NCBI GenBank assembly: GCA_934446065.1
Contig: CAKSDP010000002.1
Span: 37,723 to 101,722 of the forward strand
From: an uncultured Eubacteriales bacterium
GTDB lineage: Bacteria; Bacillota; Clostridia; Oscillospirales; CAG-272
DNA length: 64,000 bases
Direction: 5' to 3'
Part shown: positions 36,761-45,782 of the stretch, piece by piece
Layout: each line of letters begins with the position of its first letter
Position numbering within the stretch: the first letter of the stretch is position 1
Notes under the pieces: generated by a model
Seen by the model: the letters and a program-made list of their open reading frames with translations, nothing else
What the model was told of the DNA's origin: nothing
The model's database searches: none
Program-made: the position numbers and the translations under genes

Positions 36761-37492
36761 TTACTCTTTGATTGCTTCGAGATACTTGATCGGTATTCCC
36801 TGCTCCGAGAAATTGCGCTCGTACTCTGTCATGACGTTGTTCTCGTTTTTATCCGATGCATGGAGATCATACGTCACATATCCGAGGGAGAGAGGCGACG
36901 CTTTTACGCTCTCGAGCGAGAACTCGAACAGGTCGTTGTTGTCCGTTTTGAATGCGAATATCCCGCCCGAACGCAAGAGACGCTCGTACGACTCGAGAAA
37001 TCCGGAGTGTGTCAGGCGGCGCGAGGCGTAGCCCTTCTTTGTCCACGGGTCGCTGAAATTTGCGTATATGCGGTCGAATATTCCCGAAGGAAACGCCTCG
37101 CTGAGGATAGCGGCGTCGGCGGCGAGAAAACGAACGTTGCCCGCGATCTCCGGGGAGAACTCGGGATGATCGTCGTCGCGGTAGAGCGTACCGTCGGAGG
37201 TGATGAATCCGCCGTTCGGCGCGAGCGTTCCGAGTCCGCGCAGACGCGCGTACTTTTCCGCGGCGATCACGATAACGTCATCGACCTTCTCCATCGCGAT
37301 ATAGTTGTAATCAGGCTCCTTTTCGGATATGCCGCAGATGAAGTCTCCCTTTCCGCATCCGATCTCAAGCCGGAGCGGAAGATCTGCGGCGAATACGGAG
37401 GACGGGGCGGCGAGAGCCGCAGGGTCGGTGAATATTATTGAGGAAAGCATTCTCAGTCTCTTTTGACCGTTGCGCTTTTTTCGCATTCTCAT
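36761..37492 (-). CDS. trmB: tRNA (guanine-N7-)-methyltransferase
   Basis: SAM-dependent enzyme that makes m7G46 in tRNA, 243 aa. The N-terminal MRMRKKRNG is typical of TrmB. The SAM motif LEIGCGKGDF is followed by YIAMEKVDDVI, and IYANFSDPWTKKGYASRRL (the family PDPWPKKRHHKRR segment) and a C-terminal TEYERNFSEQGIPI complete the signature. Asn-Phe-Ser replaces the more common Asn-Phe-Pro ahead of DPW. Confidence 0.94.
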   Translation of the reverse strand: MRMRKKRNGQKRLRMLSSIIFTDPAALAAPSSVFAADLPLRLEIGCGKGDFICGISEKEPDYNYIAMEKVDDVIVIAAEKYARLRGLGTLAPNGGFITSDGTLYRDDDHPEFSPEIAGNVRFLAADAAILSEAFPSGIFDRIYANFSDPWTKKGYASRRLTHSGFLESYERLLRSGGIFAFKTDNNDLFEFSLESVKASPLSLGYVTYDLHASDKNENNVMTEYERNFSEQGIPIKYLEAIKE

Positions 37493-37494
37493 AC

Positions 37495-37523
37495 TTGAAA
37501 TATACTCCGGTTTCTGTTAGAAT
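37495..37523 (+). promoter_or_regulatory. Promoter of the 37.6-43.8 kb run
   Basis: TTGAAA (37495-37500) and TAGAAT (37518-37523) at 17-nt spacing, about 94 nt before the first gene. Confidence 0.55.
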
Positions 37524-37616
37524 ATAGATGTATAGATATTTCCGTCTGTACGGCGGACTTACGCTATATTCTATCACAAATATCCGTTTAAGTCTATATT
37601 TTGCGGGGGATTTATT

Positions 37617-38540
37617 TTGAATCTTTCTGAATTCAAATCAAAACTGAACGCAGCCCTGCTCAAGCGAGGAATCTCGGAGGACATCGCAGTAATGTACACG
37701 GGCAGCATATGCCGCTCTCTCACGGATTCCGACACTGCTGGGGCAAGTGATGTGACTATCGCCGAAATGGCGGACACTTGCGTTGACATGATCCGCAAGA
37801 AGAATCCGACGGCGGTGAATGATAATGCAGACGCGCCGCGCCCGAATGAGGCGGAGGCGAGCGAGATTTCGGTATCCGAGCCGCCGCTCGTCCGTGAGGA
37901 CGAGAGCACGTCGGACACAGACGAGACTGGCGATGACGTTCTTTACGAAGTTGTCGAGACTGCACCGGCTGACGAGCCGGAGGAGGTGCCGGAAATCACT
38001 TATCCGGCAGATGAGCTGACCGAGGACCTCCCGACAGACGAGAGTGCCGTTCCCGAGAACAGCACGGATGAGTCCCAGGACTACGATTACGCTCCGGCGG
38101 ACATCCCGCCGAAAGGGCGCATGAGCGCTCGGAGCATTGCAATCACTGCCGCGATAACGCTTGTTCTCTCTCCTCTGTGGGTCGCTGCCGCAGCATTGTT
38201 TTTCGTACCGTTCGGCGCCGTTTTTGCAGCGGAATTTGCGCTTATAGGTGCGCTTGTTGCGCTTCTTGCAGCCGGCGTTGCGCTGGGCGCGGGTGCAGCG
38301 CTTACGGGCATAGTTTACGGTGTTATCCGAATATTCACTACTCTTCCGGTCGGTTTGTACGAGATCGGCTTCGGCATAATCATCGCGGGCGTTACGATGA
38401 TGTTCGGAATTCTCATCTACAACGGCGCGGTGCGCTTTATGCCGTGGGTGATCAGGCAGACGGCTGTATTCTTCAAGTTTGCGTGGAGTCACGTCTCGCC
38501 GCTTCTTGCCGAATATAAGAGGAGGTGTGAAAAGCTGTGA
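37617..38540 (+). CDS. Membrane protein with DUF1700/HAAS-like layout
   Basis: A 307-aa protein. A helical N-terminal segment (residues 1-65, opening LSEFKSKLNAALLKRGIS) resembles HAAS/DUF1700 start domains. A long acidic, Pro- and Glu-rich linker (about 70-165) follows, then four membrane segments (about 168-285) and a short basic tail. DUF1700 and DUF4097 genes are often paired downstream of a PadR regulator; here the DUF4097 partner follows with a 4-nt overlap but no PadR gene is adjacent. The start is TTG 37617, 6 nt after GCGGGGGA. Likely an envelope-stress or surface-signalling membrane protein by context only. Confidence 0.6.
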   Translation: MNLSEFKSKLNAALLKRGISEDIAVMYTGSICRSLTDSDTAGASDVTIAEMADTCVDMIRKKNPTAVNDNADAPRPNEAEASEISVSEPPLVREDESTSDTDETGDDVLYEVVETAPADEPEEVPEITYPADELTEDLPTDESAVPENSTDESQDYDYAPADIPPKGRMSARSIAITAAITLVLSPLWVAAAALFFVPFGAVFAAEFALIGALVALLAAGVALGAGAALTGIVYGVIRIFTTLPVGLYEIGFGIIIAGVTMMFGILIYNGAVRFMPWVIRQTAVFFKFAWSHVSPLLAEYKRRCEKL

Positions 38541-39541
38541 AACCGAAATCTATAATCTCGCTGATAATTGCGGCGGCGCTCGTTCTGTGCGGTATCGTCA
38601 CCTGTACCGTGGCTTCCATCAAGGCAAAGAACAGTGATGTTATGCTTTTCCCCGAATCTGACGGCAGCGGAAATCTCGTATACCGTGTTGATCTTGAGAA
38701 TATTACAAAGCTGAATATTACTACGGAGGATGCCGATATTACGGTCGTCGGCGGTGCCGAACGCTCGGAGATCGAGATCGTAAACTTCAACGCGAATTAC
38801 TACAAGCTTTCGCAGTCGAACGGATCCCTTGTATTTGTTGAGGTCGATGATTTCCTGTCGATGTTCAAATTCTGGGACAACGGATTCTCGTTCAAGGGAA
38901 TGCGGTACATTCTCCGATTCGGTGACGATGCTGCGGGCGAGAAGCGCGTGGTCGTCCATCTCACGGATGAGGATGCGCTTCGCCTTGCCGATATCAAAAC
39001 CTCAACCGGCGATATTTCAATCGAAAAATGCAAGTTTAACGCGTACTACACTCTCTCGAGCGAGGGCGGACACGTCTCGCTTGACGGTGTATCGGATGCT
39101 TCGTTTGTTTCTGTTTCCGGCAAGAGCGCTCCGCTTGACATTGCCATGTCCTCATGCGGTACGGATGAGCTGAATATCACAGCCGAATCGGCTGCGGTAA
39201 AGCTTTCTGACAGCAGCGCAGGAATCTTCACCGCCACTCTTCCCGTCGGCTCTCTCGATCTTGATGGGTTTACGGCTGAAACCATGAATATAACATCCGA
39301 GGGTGCAGATATTACAATTGATCCGTATTCGGTGACCGACGGAACGATCACTACCGTGACGGGCAATCTTTCGGTGAATCTGAAAGACGCGAAGTCTGTT
39401 TCGGCAAACGTTACAACAAAGTCGGGAAAGCTTTCGCTTGACGGAAAATATACGGACTCGTACACACTGAACACACCTGATCCCGCAGTGCGCCTGACTG
39501 CGTCAAGCGGCAGCGGAAATATTACGATCATCACAAAATAA
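38537..39541 (+). CDS. DUF4097 beta-helix (putative adhesin-like) protein
   Basis: A 334-aa protein with one N-terminal membrane anchor (about residues 5-27) and an extracytoplasmic repetitive beta-strand region. Recurring units such as LNITTEDADITVVGG, IKTSTGDISIEKC, MNITSEGADITIDP and TKSGKLSLDG match the DUF4097/DUF4098 right-handed helix pattern. The start is GTG 38537, overlapping the previous stop by 4 nt and preceded by GGAGGTG. The family is widespread and not biochemically defined. Confidence 0.78.
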   Translation: MKPKSIISLIIAAALVLCGIVTCTVASIKAKNSDVMLFPESDGSGNLVYRVDLENITKLNITTEDADITVVGGAERSEIEIVNFNANYYKLSQSNGSLVFVEVDDFLSMFKFWDNGFSFKGMRYILRFGDDAAGEKRVVVHLTDEDALRLADIKTSTGDISIEKCKFNAYYTLSSEGGHVSLDGVSDASFVSVSGKSAPLDIAMSSCGTDELNITAESAAVKLSDSSAGIFTATLPVGSLDLDGFTAETMNITSEGADITIDPYSVTDGTITTVTGNLSVNLKDAKSVSANVTTKSGKLSLDGKYTDSYTLNTPDPAVRLTASSGSGNITIITK

Positions 39542-39552
39542 AGGAAGTTCTT

Positions 39553-39807
39553 ATGAAATACACATTTACTCCAAAGGGCGTTTGCGCAATGAAGCTGTCG
39601 TTCGACCTTGACGACGGCAAGATCTCTGACATCAAATTTCTCGGAGGCTGCAACGGAAACCTTTCGGCGATCTCAAAGCTTGCCGAGGGAATGGATGCCG
39701 AGCGACTTGTTTCGATCCTTCGCGGAAACAAGTGCGGAATGAAGAATACTTCGTGCGCGGATCAGCTTGCGGAAGCGGTTGAGCTGGCGCTCGAAGGAAA
39801 GCTTTGA
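39553..39807 (+). CDS. TSCPD domain protein (TIGR03905 family)
   Basis: An 84-aa protein with the small TSCPD fold. Conserved elements are MKYTFTPKGVCA, FLGGCNGNLSAISKLAEGMD and KCGMKNTSCADQLAEAV; the last contains the TSCxDQL core. The three conserved Cys segments suggest metal binding, but function is not known. It lies 11 nt after the DUF4097 gene and ends 25 nt before polA. Confidence 0.87.
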   Translation: MKYTFTPKGVCAMKLSFDLDDGKISDIKFLGGCNGNLSAISKLAEGMDAERLVSILRGNKCGMKNTSCADQLAEAVELALEGKL

Positions 39808-39832
39808 TCTAAAGAAAGGCACGGATTATAAT

Positions 39833-42364
39833 TTGAAAATTCTGCTGATTGACGGAAACAGTATTCTGAACCGTGCATTTTACGGTGTTGCTCCCCTTAC
39901 TGCTTCCGACGGTACGCCGACCGGTGCTGTTTTCGGATTTATAAATATTCTGAAAAGGCATCTTGATGCGGTCGCACCCGATATTGCCGTATGTGCGTTC
40001 GACCTGCCCGGTAAAAACTTCAGGCATGAGCTGTATTCCGAATACAAGGCAAACCGTTCCGGTATGCCTGAGGATCTTGCGGTGCAGCTGCCGATAGCAA
40101 AGGACGTTGTAGGTGCGCTCGGACTTCGGGTTGCGGAAGCCGCCGGATTTGAGGCTGACGATGTGCTCGGCACTCTTGCGACCGAGGCGGCAGCCCGCGG
40201 CGACGATGCGTACATTCTTACGGGTGACAGGGATTCGCTCCAGCTTATAGGTGACAGGATATCCATTGTTCTTGTAAAGAATAAGGGTGATATTCTCTTT
40301 GATCGTTCGAGATTTATCGAAGAATATGGCGTTACTCCCGAGCAGTTCATAGATGTGAAAGCGCTGATGGGCGATTCGTCCGACAATATTCCCGGAGTGC
40401 GCGGGATCGGAGAAAAGACGGCGCTGAAGCTTATTTCCGCTGCGGGCGACATCGACACGCTGTACGCCGATCCTGCGGCGTACGGAGCGAAGGGCGCGAC
40501 CCTTCAGAAGCTCTGTGACGGTCGTGATATGGCGTATCTTTCAAAGACGCTTGCGACGATCGACCGGGACATTCCCGTCCTCGACCGCGATCTTCTTTTT
40601 ACAAAGGGGGAGCCGGACAATGCAAGGCTGTCGGCTCTTTTCGAGCGTCTTGAATTTTCAAATCTGAGGCACAAATTCGGTCTTGATGACGAAAAGCCTG
40701 CCCCAGCACCCATGACCGAAATTCCTGCGATGCAGATGACTGATGTCATGCCCGCAGATCTTGCCGAAAGCCTTGCGGGAGCGGAGACGCTGTCCGTTAT
40801 TCTTACGGCTGACGGCGACTCGCACGAGCTTCAGATCGCATTCGGCGAGACTGTTCTGCGGTGCGTTTTTTCGGACGCAGAGCAAAAAACAGTAGCGGAT
40901 GCACTTTCGTCTCATCCGCTGAACTGCTATGATTTAAAAAACTTTACGAAGTATTTTATCCCATCCGGAGCGCAGTTCGAGTGCGTCTTTGATCCTATGC
41001 TTGCCGCGTATCTGCTCTCTCCCGGTGAGGGGGCATATCCGCTCGACCGCGTTTCACAGAAGTATATTTGTTCCAATGCGCCGCAGGCGTATAAGGTAAA
41101 GCTGCTCTCGGATGTGCTTCTGCCGATGCTGTCAGAGGCTGGGATGGAGTCGCTCCTCCGCAATATCGAGATACCGCTGTCGCGGGTCCTTGCGGGAATG
41201 GAGCACACCGGCTTTGCGGTGGACGGCGATGGGATCCACAATTATATGCTGTCGCTGAAATCCGCAGCGGACGCATTATGCGAGCAGATCTATTTCAAGG
41301 CGGGAGAGCGCTTTAACCTCAATTCTCCGAAGCAGCTCGGGGAGATCCTTTTTGATAAGCTCGGTCTTCCCTCCGGCAGAAAGACCAAGACCGGCTACTC
41401 GACTGACGCCGAGACACTTGAGCGTCTGCGCCCGTATGACGACATCGTAGGAGATATTCTGGATTACCGCCAGCTGTCGAAGCTGTGCGGTACGTACGGT
41501 GATTCGCTCGTGGCATTGTCGGCGGCGGACGGTCGGATACACACAGTATTCAATCAGACGGGGACTGCGACCGGCAGACTTTCGTCGAGCGACCCGAATA
41601 TGCAGAATATTCCTGTGCGGGAGTCGCTCGGACGTGAGATACGAAAATACTTCACCGCATCGGCTCCCGGTCGTGTTCTTGTTGACGGCGACTATTCGCA
41701 GATCGAGCTTCGTCTGCTTGCCGAAATGTCCGGCGATGCCGCGATGCAGAAGGCGTTTATAGACGGTGAGGACATTCACCGCCGCACGGCGTCACAGGTG
41801 TTCGGCGTTCCGTTTGAATCGGTCACGCCTGAGCTGCGTTCGCGCGCAAAAGCGGTGAATTTCGGCATCGTGTACGGGATCGGCGCTTTTTCTCTCGCGA
41901 AGGACTTGCATATATCGCGGAAAATGGCGGATGAATATATCAGATCATATCTTGCAACGTACAGCGATGTCGATCGCTTCCTCACTGAATCAATTGCATC
42001 GGCAAGAAAGCTCGGCTATGCCGTGACCATGTTCGGCCGCAGACGATATATCCCCGAGCTTTCAAGCCGCAACAAAAACCTGCAGGCGTTTGGCGAGCGC
42101 GTGGCGATGAACAGCCCGGTTCAGGGCAGCGCCGCCGACCTCATAAAGCTCGCGATGATCGGCGTTGACCGCGCGTTGCGTGAAGCGAACCTTGACGCGA
42201 AGCTTATACTTCAGGTTCACGATGAGCTTATAATTGATGCTGCCGAGGATGCGGCGGAAGAAGCCGCTGCGATACTTCGACGCGAGATGGAAAACGCTGC
42301 CGTCACGACCGTGCCGATGGCGGTCGATATTTCAACGGGATATTCATGGTATGATGCAAAATAA
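39833..42364 (+). CDS. polA: DNA polymerase I
   Basis: Repair and Okazaki-fragment polymerase of family A, 843 aa. The 5'-3' exonuclease domain (about residues 1-290) starts LLIDGNSILNRAFYG. A 3'-5' exonuclease-like domain (about 310-470) lacks the first DxE motif (SVILTADGDS there), so proofreading is probably absent, as in Bacillus Pol I. The polymerase domain has motif A DYSQIELR (Asp620), motif B RAKAVNFGIVYG, and motif C QVHDE (His796-Asp797-Glu798). The start is TTG 39833, with AAAGG 13 nt upstream; the frame stays open into the previous gene, but the family N-terminus begins at this TTG. Confidence 0.95.
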   Translation: MKILLIDGNSILNRAFYGVAPLTASDGTPTGAVFGFINILKRHLDAVAPDIAVCAFDLPGKNFRHELYSEYKANRSGMPEDLAVQLPIAKDVVGALGLRVAEAAGFEADDVLGTLATEAAARGDDAYILTGDRDSLQLIGDRISIVLVKNKGDILFDRSRFIEEYGVTPEQFIDVKALMGDSSDNIPGVRGIGEKTALKLISAAGDIDTLYADPAAYGAKGATLQKLCDGRDMAYLSKTLATIDRDIPVLDRDLLFTKGEPDNARLSALFERLEFSNLRHKFGLDDEKPAPAPMTEIPAMQMTDVMPADLAESLAGAETLSVILTADGDSHELQIAFGETVLRCVFSDAEQKTVADALSSHPLNCYDLKNFTKYFIPSGAQFECVFDPMLAAYLLSPGEGAYPLDRVSQKYICSNAPQAYKVKLLSDVLLPMLSEAGMESLLRNIEIPLSRVLAGMEHTGFAVDGDGIHNYMLSLKSAADALCEQIYFKAGERFNLNSPKQLGEILFDKLGLPSGRKTKTGYSTDAETLERLRPYDDIVGDILDYRQLSKLCGTYGDSLVALSAADGRIHTVFNQTGTATGRLSSSDPNMQNIPVRESLGREIRKYFTASAPGRVLVDGDYSQIELRLLAEMSGDAAMQKAFIDGEDIHRRTASQVFGVPFESVTPELRSRAKAVNFGIVYGIGAFSLAKDLHISRKMADEYIRSYLATYSDVDRFLTESIASARKLGYAVTMFGRRRYIPELSSRNKNLQAFGERVAMNSPVQGSAADLIKLAMIGVDRALREANLDAKLILQVHDELIIDAAEDAAEEAAAILRREMENAAVTTVPMAVDISTGYSWYDAK

Positions 42365-42390
42365 CCGACGAGAAAGGCATTGACACTATA

Positions 42391-43293
42391 ATGAGACTTA
42401 AAACAAAGGCTCCTGCAAAGATAAATTTGTACCTTGACATCACCGGCAAGCGTCCTGACGGGTATCACAATATCCGCAGTATCATGCAGTCGATCGACCT
42501 GTGCGACACTGTGTCGGTGGAGCTCTGCGAGGCTACACGGGGTGAATCCTCGATAAGTCTGACCTGTTCTGATTCCGATCTCCCCTGTGATGAGACGAAC
42601 CTCGCCTGTAAGGCAGCGCTTGCCTTCTTTCGCGGTATATCGGCAAAGTATTTTTCATGCAGGATCCACATTGAGAAAATAATCCCGATGGCGGCGGGGC
42701 TTGCGGGCGGAAGCAGCGACGCTGCGGCTGTGCTCAAGCTTCTCAACAGGCTGCATTCTTCCCCGCTCGACACTGACGCGCTGTGCGATCTCGGTGCGAC
42801 GGTCGGAGCCGATGTGCCGTTCTGTATTCGCGGCGGAACGCTTGTTGCTGAGGGCATCGGCGAAAGGCTTCGTTCGACGTATTCTTTTCCGAAGTCTTAT
42901 ATCGCAGTTGCTGTAGGCGGTCGCGGCGTATCTACCCCCGACGCGTACCGTATGCTTGATTACAGCTTCAGCGATGATTTCGGGCGCGATCCCGCTCAGT
43001 TTGACGCCATAATCACTGCCATACGCGAAAAGAATATTTCGGCTGCGGCGGAGTCTATGTACAATATTTTCGAGAAAGCGGTACTGCCGCGCCACAGAAC
43101 CGCGCGACAGCTCAAGGAGATCATGAGCGGCTGCGGTGCGCTCGGTACGCTTATGAGCGGCAGCGGACCGTCGGTGTTCGGAATATTCGACTCCCGCGAT
43201 AAAGCCGAGATTGCCGCAAGGACGGCGGCGACCATCGCTGAAAAGGCGTTTGCCTGCTCAACTGAAGTCGGACGGGAGGCAGGAATGCTTTGA
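42391..43293 (+). CDS. ispE: 4-diphosphocytidyl-2-C-methyl-D-erythritol kinase
   Basis: GHMP kinase of the MEP isoprenoid pathway that phosphorylates the 2-hydroxyl of CDP-ME. Motif 1 is KAPAKINLYLDITGKRPDGYH, the glycine-rich ATP loop is PMAAGLAGGSSDAAAVL, and the third motif is TLMSGSGPSVFG. Length (300 aa) is normal. It lies 26 nt after polA and overlaps the next gene by 4 nt. The MEP pathway is expected in Clostridia. Confidence 0.95.
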   Translation: MRLKTKAPAKINLYLDITGKRPDGYHNIRSIMQSIDLCDTVSVELCEATRGESSISLTCSDSDLPCDETNLACKAALAFFRGISAKYFSCRIHIEKIIPMAAGLAGGSSDAAAVLKLLNRLHSSPLDTDALCDLGATVGADVPFCIRGGTLVAEGIGERLRSTYSFPKSYIAVAVGGRGVSTPDAYRMLDYSFSDDFGRDPAQFDAIITAIREKNISAAAESMYNIFEKAVLPRHRTARQLKEIMSGCGALGTLMSGSGPSVFGIFDSRDKAEIAARTAATIAEKAFACSTEVGREAGML

Positions 43294-43760
43294 GCGGCTA
43301 CATCAGGACGATCAGGAAAAAGGTCGGGCACGATCCCGTGCTTCAGTGTGGTGCGAGCGTGATCCTTGTTGCGCCTGACGGCAGGATACTGCTTCAGCTC
43401 AGACGCGATTGCGATATGTGGGGGTACCACGGCGGTTCAGTCGAGCTTGACGAGCGCGTTGAAGCTGCCGCCGAGCGTGAGCTATATGAGGAAACGGGGC
43501 TTCGGGCTGTGTCAATCGAGCTGTTCGGTGTGTTCTCCGGTCCGGAGATGCATTTTATTTACCCTAACGGGGATGAAGTCTCAAATGTGGATACGGTGTT
43601 TGTCTGCCGAAGCTATACGGGTGAAGTGAAAATGCAGGAGAGCGAGGTGTCATCTCTTGAATTCTTTGCTCCGGATGAAATACCGGAGAACATATTTTTG
43701 CCGAACCGTCCCGCGCTCCGCAAGTATTTGCAAACCTTAGGTGTCGAACCGAAATTTTAG
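43290..43760 (+). CDS. Nudix hydrolase
   Basis: A 156-aa Nudix protein with a complete box, GSVELDERVEAAAERELYEETGL (positions about 50-72; key residues are the Gly, the REL and the EE-T-G). An N-terminal segment RKKVGHDPVLQCGASVI is typical of the ADP-ribose/GDP-sugar-like group in Clostridia, but the substrate is unassigned. The start is TTG 43290, overlapping the ispE stop and preceded by GGGAGG. It is the last gene before a strong terminator. Confidence 0.87.
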   Translation: MSGYIRTIRKKVGHDPVLQCGASVILVAPDGRILLQLRRDCDMWGYHGGSVELDERVEAAAERELYEETGLRAVSIELFGVFSGPEMHFIYPNGDEVSNVDTVFVCRSYTGEVKMQESEVSSLEFFAPDEIPENIFLPNRPALRKYLQTLGVEPKF

Positions 43761-43763
43761 AAA

Positions 43764-43797
43764 AAAAAGCAAGGCGTATGGGGCGCCTTGCTTTTTT
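43764..43797. terminator. Intrinsic terminator after the Nudix gene
   Basis: Arms AAAAAGCAAGGCG and CGCCTTGCTTTTT around a 7-8-nt loop, with T and A tracts on both strands. It serves the two convergent genes. Confidence 0.9.
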
Positions 43798-43807
43798 AAG
43801 TTTGAGC

Positions 43808-44884
43808 TTAGATCTCGGGGATGACGATGTCGATCTCCTTGCCTGCTTTTGCAGACTTGTTGATGCCGTCGATGATCGCCTGATTGTAGAGGATCTGCGA
43901 TGTGGGAACAGGTGCGGGACCGCCCTCCTTGACTGCATTGACGAACGAACGAACCTTGTCGAAGAAGAGGTCTCCGCTCGGCAGGATCGGGATCTCGGTC
44001 TGAGTGCGGACGCCGCAGACGTCGTGATAGAGCGTCATAGGTCCGCCGACGGAGCCGTTCCAGCAGTCGGTCGAGGGGATACGGAGCGCGCCGTCCTTAC
44101 CGAAGATGATGGTATCACCGGGGGTATCGGCGTGCATTGCCCAGGAAATACGGAAGTCAAGGATGACTCCGCCCTCGAGACGGATGAATGCTGCTGCAAA
44201 GTCGTCTACGCTGAAGCGGGCTGCATCCTCGGGGGATGAATAAACCGGGCTCTTTCCGAAGAAGTCTGAGGTGTAACCCGAAACGGTGAGCGGCTTCGGA
44301 TATCCGATAGCGTTGAGCACCATATCGAGCGAGTAGCATCCGATGTCGCCGAGTGCGCCGATTCCTGCGGTCTTATCCTCGATGAACGTGCCACCCGGAA
44401 TACCTCTGCGGCGGCCGCCGCCGGTCTGAATGTAGTAGATCTCGCCGAGCGTACCGGACTCACAGATATCCTTGATCATACGCATATTGGAGTCAAAACG
44501 GGGCTGGAAGCCGACGGACACGATCTTGCCGCTCTCACGCTCAGCCTTCATTATTGCGACTGCCTCGTCGAGGGTTACGGACATCGGCTTCTCAAGCAGT
44601 ACGGGAACGCCGTGCTTCAGTGCGTCGATGGTGCAGACAGCGTGAGATCTGTTGTATGTACACACGCTGACAGCGTCAAGCTCCTCTTTCTCGAGCATTT
44701 CGAGATGGTTCTCGTATGCTCTTGCGGGGCTCTTGTACCACTCGAAATAGTTCTTGGCTTTGCCGGGGACGATATCAGCGCCGCAGACGACCTCAACGTC
44801 ATCCATTGCGAGATACTTCTGCATATGGGCATTGGAAATGCCGCCGGTGCCGATTATACCGACACGGAATTTTTTCTCAGACAT
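43808..44884 (-). CDS. Gfo/Idh/MocA family oxidoreductase
   Basis: NAD(P)-dependent sugar or inositol dehydrogenase-like enzyme, 358 aa. The N-terminal Rossmann motif is GIIGTGGISNAHMQKYL, and the EKPMSVTLDEA segment carries the conserved catalytic Lys. The C-terminal alpha/beta substrate domain starts near residue 130 (FQPRFDSNMRMIK). The substrate is unknown. It lies 20 nt downstream of an isomerase-like gene in one operon, a pairing typical of inositol or unusual-sugar catabolism. Codon use is of the highly expressed type. Confidence 0.9.
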   Translation of the reverse strand: MSEKKFRVGIIGTGGISNAHMQKYLAMDDVEVVCGADIVPGKAKNYFEWYKSPARAYENHLEMLEKEELDAVSVCTYNRSHAVCTIDALKHGVPVLLEKPMSVTLDEAVAIMKAERESGKIVSVGFQPRFDSNMRMIKDICESGTLGEIYYIQTGGGRRRGIPGGTFIEDKTAGIGALGDIGCYSLDMVLNAIGYPKPLTVSGYTSDFFGKSPVYSSPEDAARFSVDDFAAAFIRLEGGVILDFRISWAMHADTPGDTIIFGKDGALRIPSTDCWNGSVGGPMTLYHDVCGVRTQTEIPILPSGDLFFDKVRSFVNAVKEGGPAPVPTSQILYNQAIIDGINKSAKAGKEIDIVIPEI

Positions 44885-44904
44885 TGTTAAAAATCCTCCT
44901 GTGA

Positions 44905-45723
44905 TCAGAATTCAAAAGTACGCAGGTATTCGATGTTTCTCTTAGCGCACTCCATAGCGGTAAGGCCGGGAGTGGGAAGATCCTGCTCTACGATGATGTG
45001 CTTAACTCCGGATGCAACGGCAGCTCTGATGGTACGCGGAACATCGTGCAGTCCCTGACCGAGAGTGCGGAACTCAAAGTTGCAGGGAGCGTCGTCGTTC
45101 CAGACATATTCTCTGCCGACTACCTTGCAGATACGCTCGGGGATCATTCCGTTGTAGGTGATGTCCTTGATATGAATTGCGGGAGTCTCATACTTCTTGA
45201 AGAAATCAACGGGGTCAACGCCTGCGGCGATGAGCCATGCGGTGTCCGCCTCGGGGAGAATCGGGTTCTCGGCGAAGAGCAGATCAATCATGGGCGCCTT
45301 GGCGTCGGGAGTCAGCTTATAAGCATCGCCCTCGTGATTGTGGAAAAGAAGCTTGATTCCGTGCTCTGCATAGATATCAGCGATCTTCTGATAATCGGGA
45401 CGGGTCTTTTCGTAGTCCTCCTCGCCGGGGCGAACGCCCATAAGCAGATACGGGAAGGCAACTACCTTACATCCCATTGCGATGCGCTCAGCGCAGGTTT
45501 TCTCGATACCGTTGTCACGGTATACCTCATATCCGGTGTGGAAAGAGGTGCATTCAAGCCCGACTTCGTCGAGCATTCCGCGGAACTCCTCGGCTCTGAG
45601 ATCGAACATGGTGTAGGGCTCGACTCCGTCGTAGCCGTATTCCTTCAGCTTTTTGAGGGTTCCCTTGAGGTCAGATACGCAATCGTCACGGACTGAGTAG
45701 AGCTGTATGGATACCGGTGTCAT
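44905..45723 (-). CDS. Sugar phosphate isomerase/epimerase-like TIM barrel protein
   Basis: A 272-aa xylose-isomerase-like TIM barrel (IolE/IolI/AP-endonuclease 2 fold). Visible elements are MTPVSIQLYSVRDDC, GYDGVEPYTM, GIKLLFHNHEGD (His metal ligand), ADTAWLIAAGVDP and IIVEQDLP with the C-terminal Glu ligand. The exact reaction is unknown. It is the first gene of a pair with the Gfo/Idh/MocA oxidoreductase, so the two probably act on the same carbohydrate. Confidence 0.87.
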   Translation of the reverse strand: MTPVSIQLYSVRDDCVSDLKGTLKKLKEYGYDGVEPYTMFDLRAEEFRGMLDEVGLECTSFHTGYEVYRDNGIEKTCAERIAMGCKVVAFPYLLMGVRPGEEDYEKTRPDYQKIADIYAEHGIKLLFHNHEGDAYKLTPDAKAPMIDLLFAENPILPEADTAWLIAAGVDPVDFFKKYETPAIHIKDITYNGMIPERICKVVGREYVWNDDAPCNFEFRTLGQGLHDVPRTIRAAVASGVKHIIVEQDLPTPGLTAMECAKRNIEYLRTFEF

Positions 45724-45743
45724 AAATAATTTCCTCCATTATT

Positions 45744-45768
45744 GAAACGGGGCTTATCCCCGAGTTTT
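45744..45768 (-). terminator. Weak hairpin after ychF
   Basis: CGGGG and CCCCG arms with a 5-nt loop (45748-45762), followed on the minus strand by TTTCAAT. It could end ychF transcription before the isomerase gene, but the stem is short. Confidence 0.4.
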
Positions 45769-45782
45769 ACATAAGTTTACGA

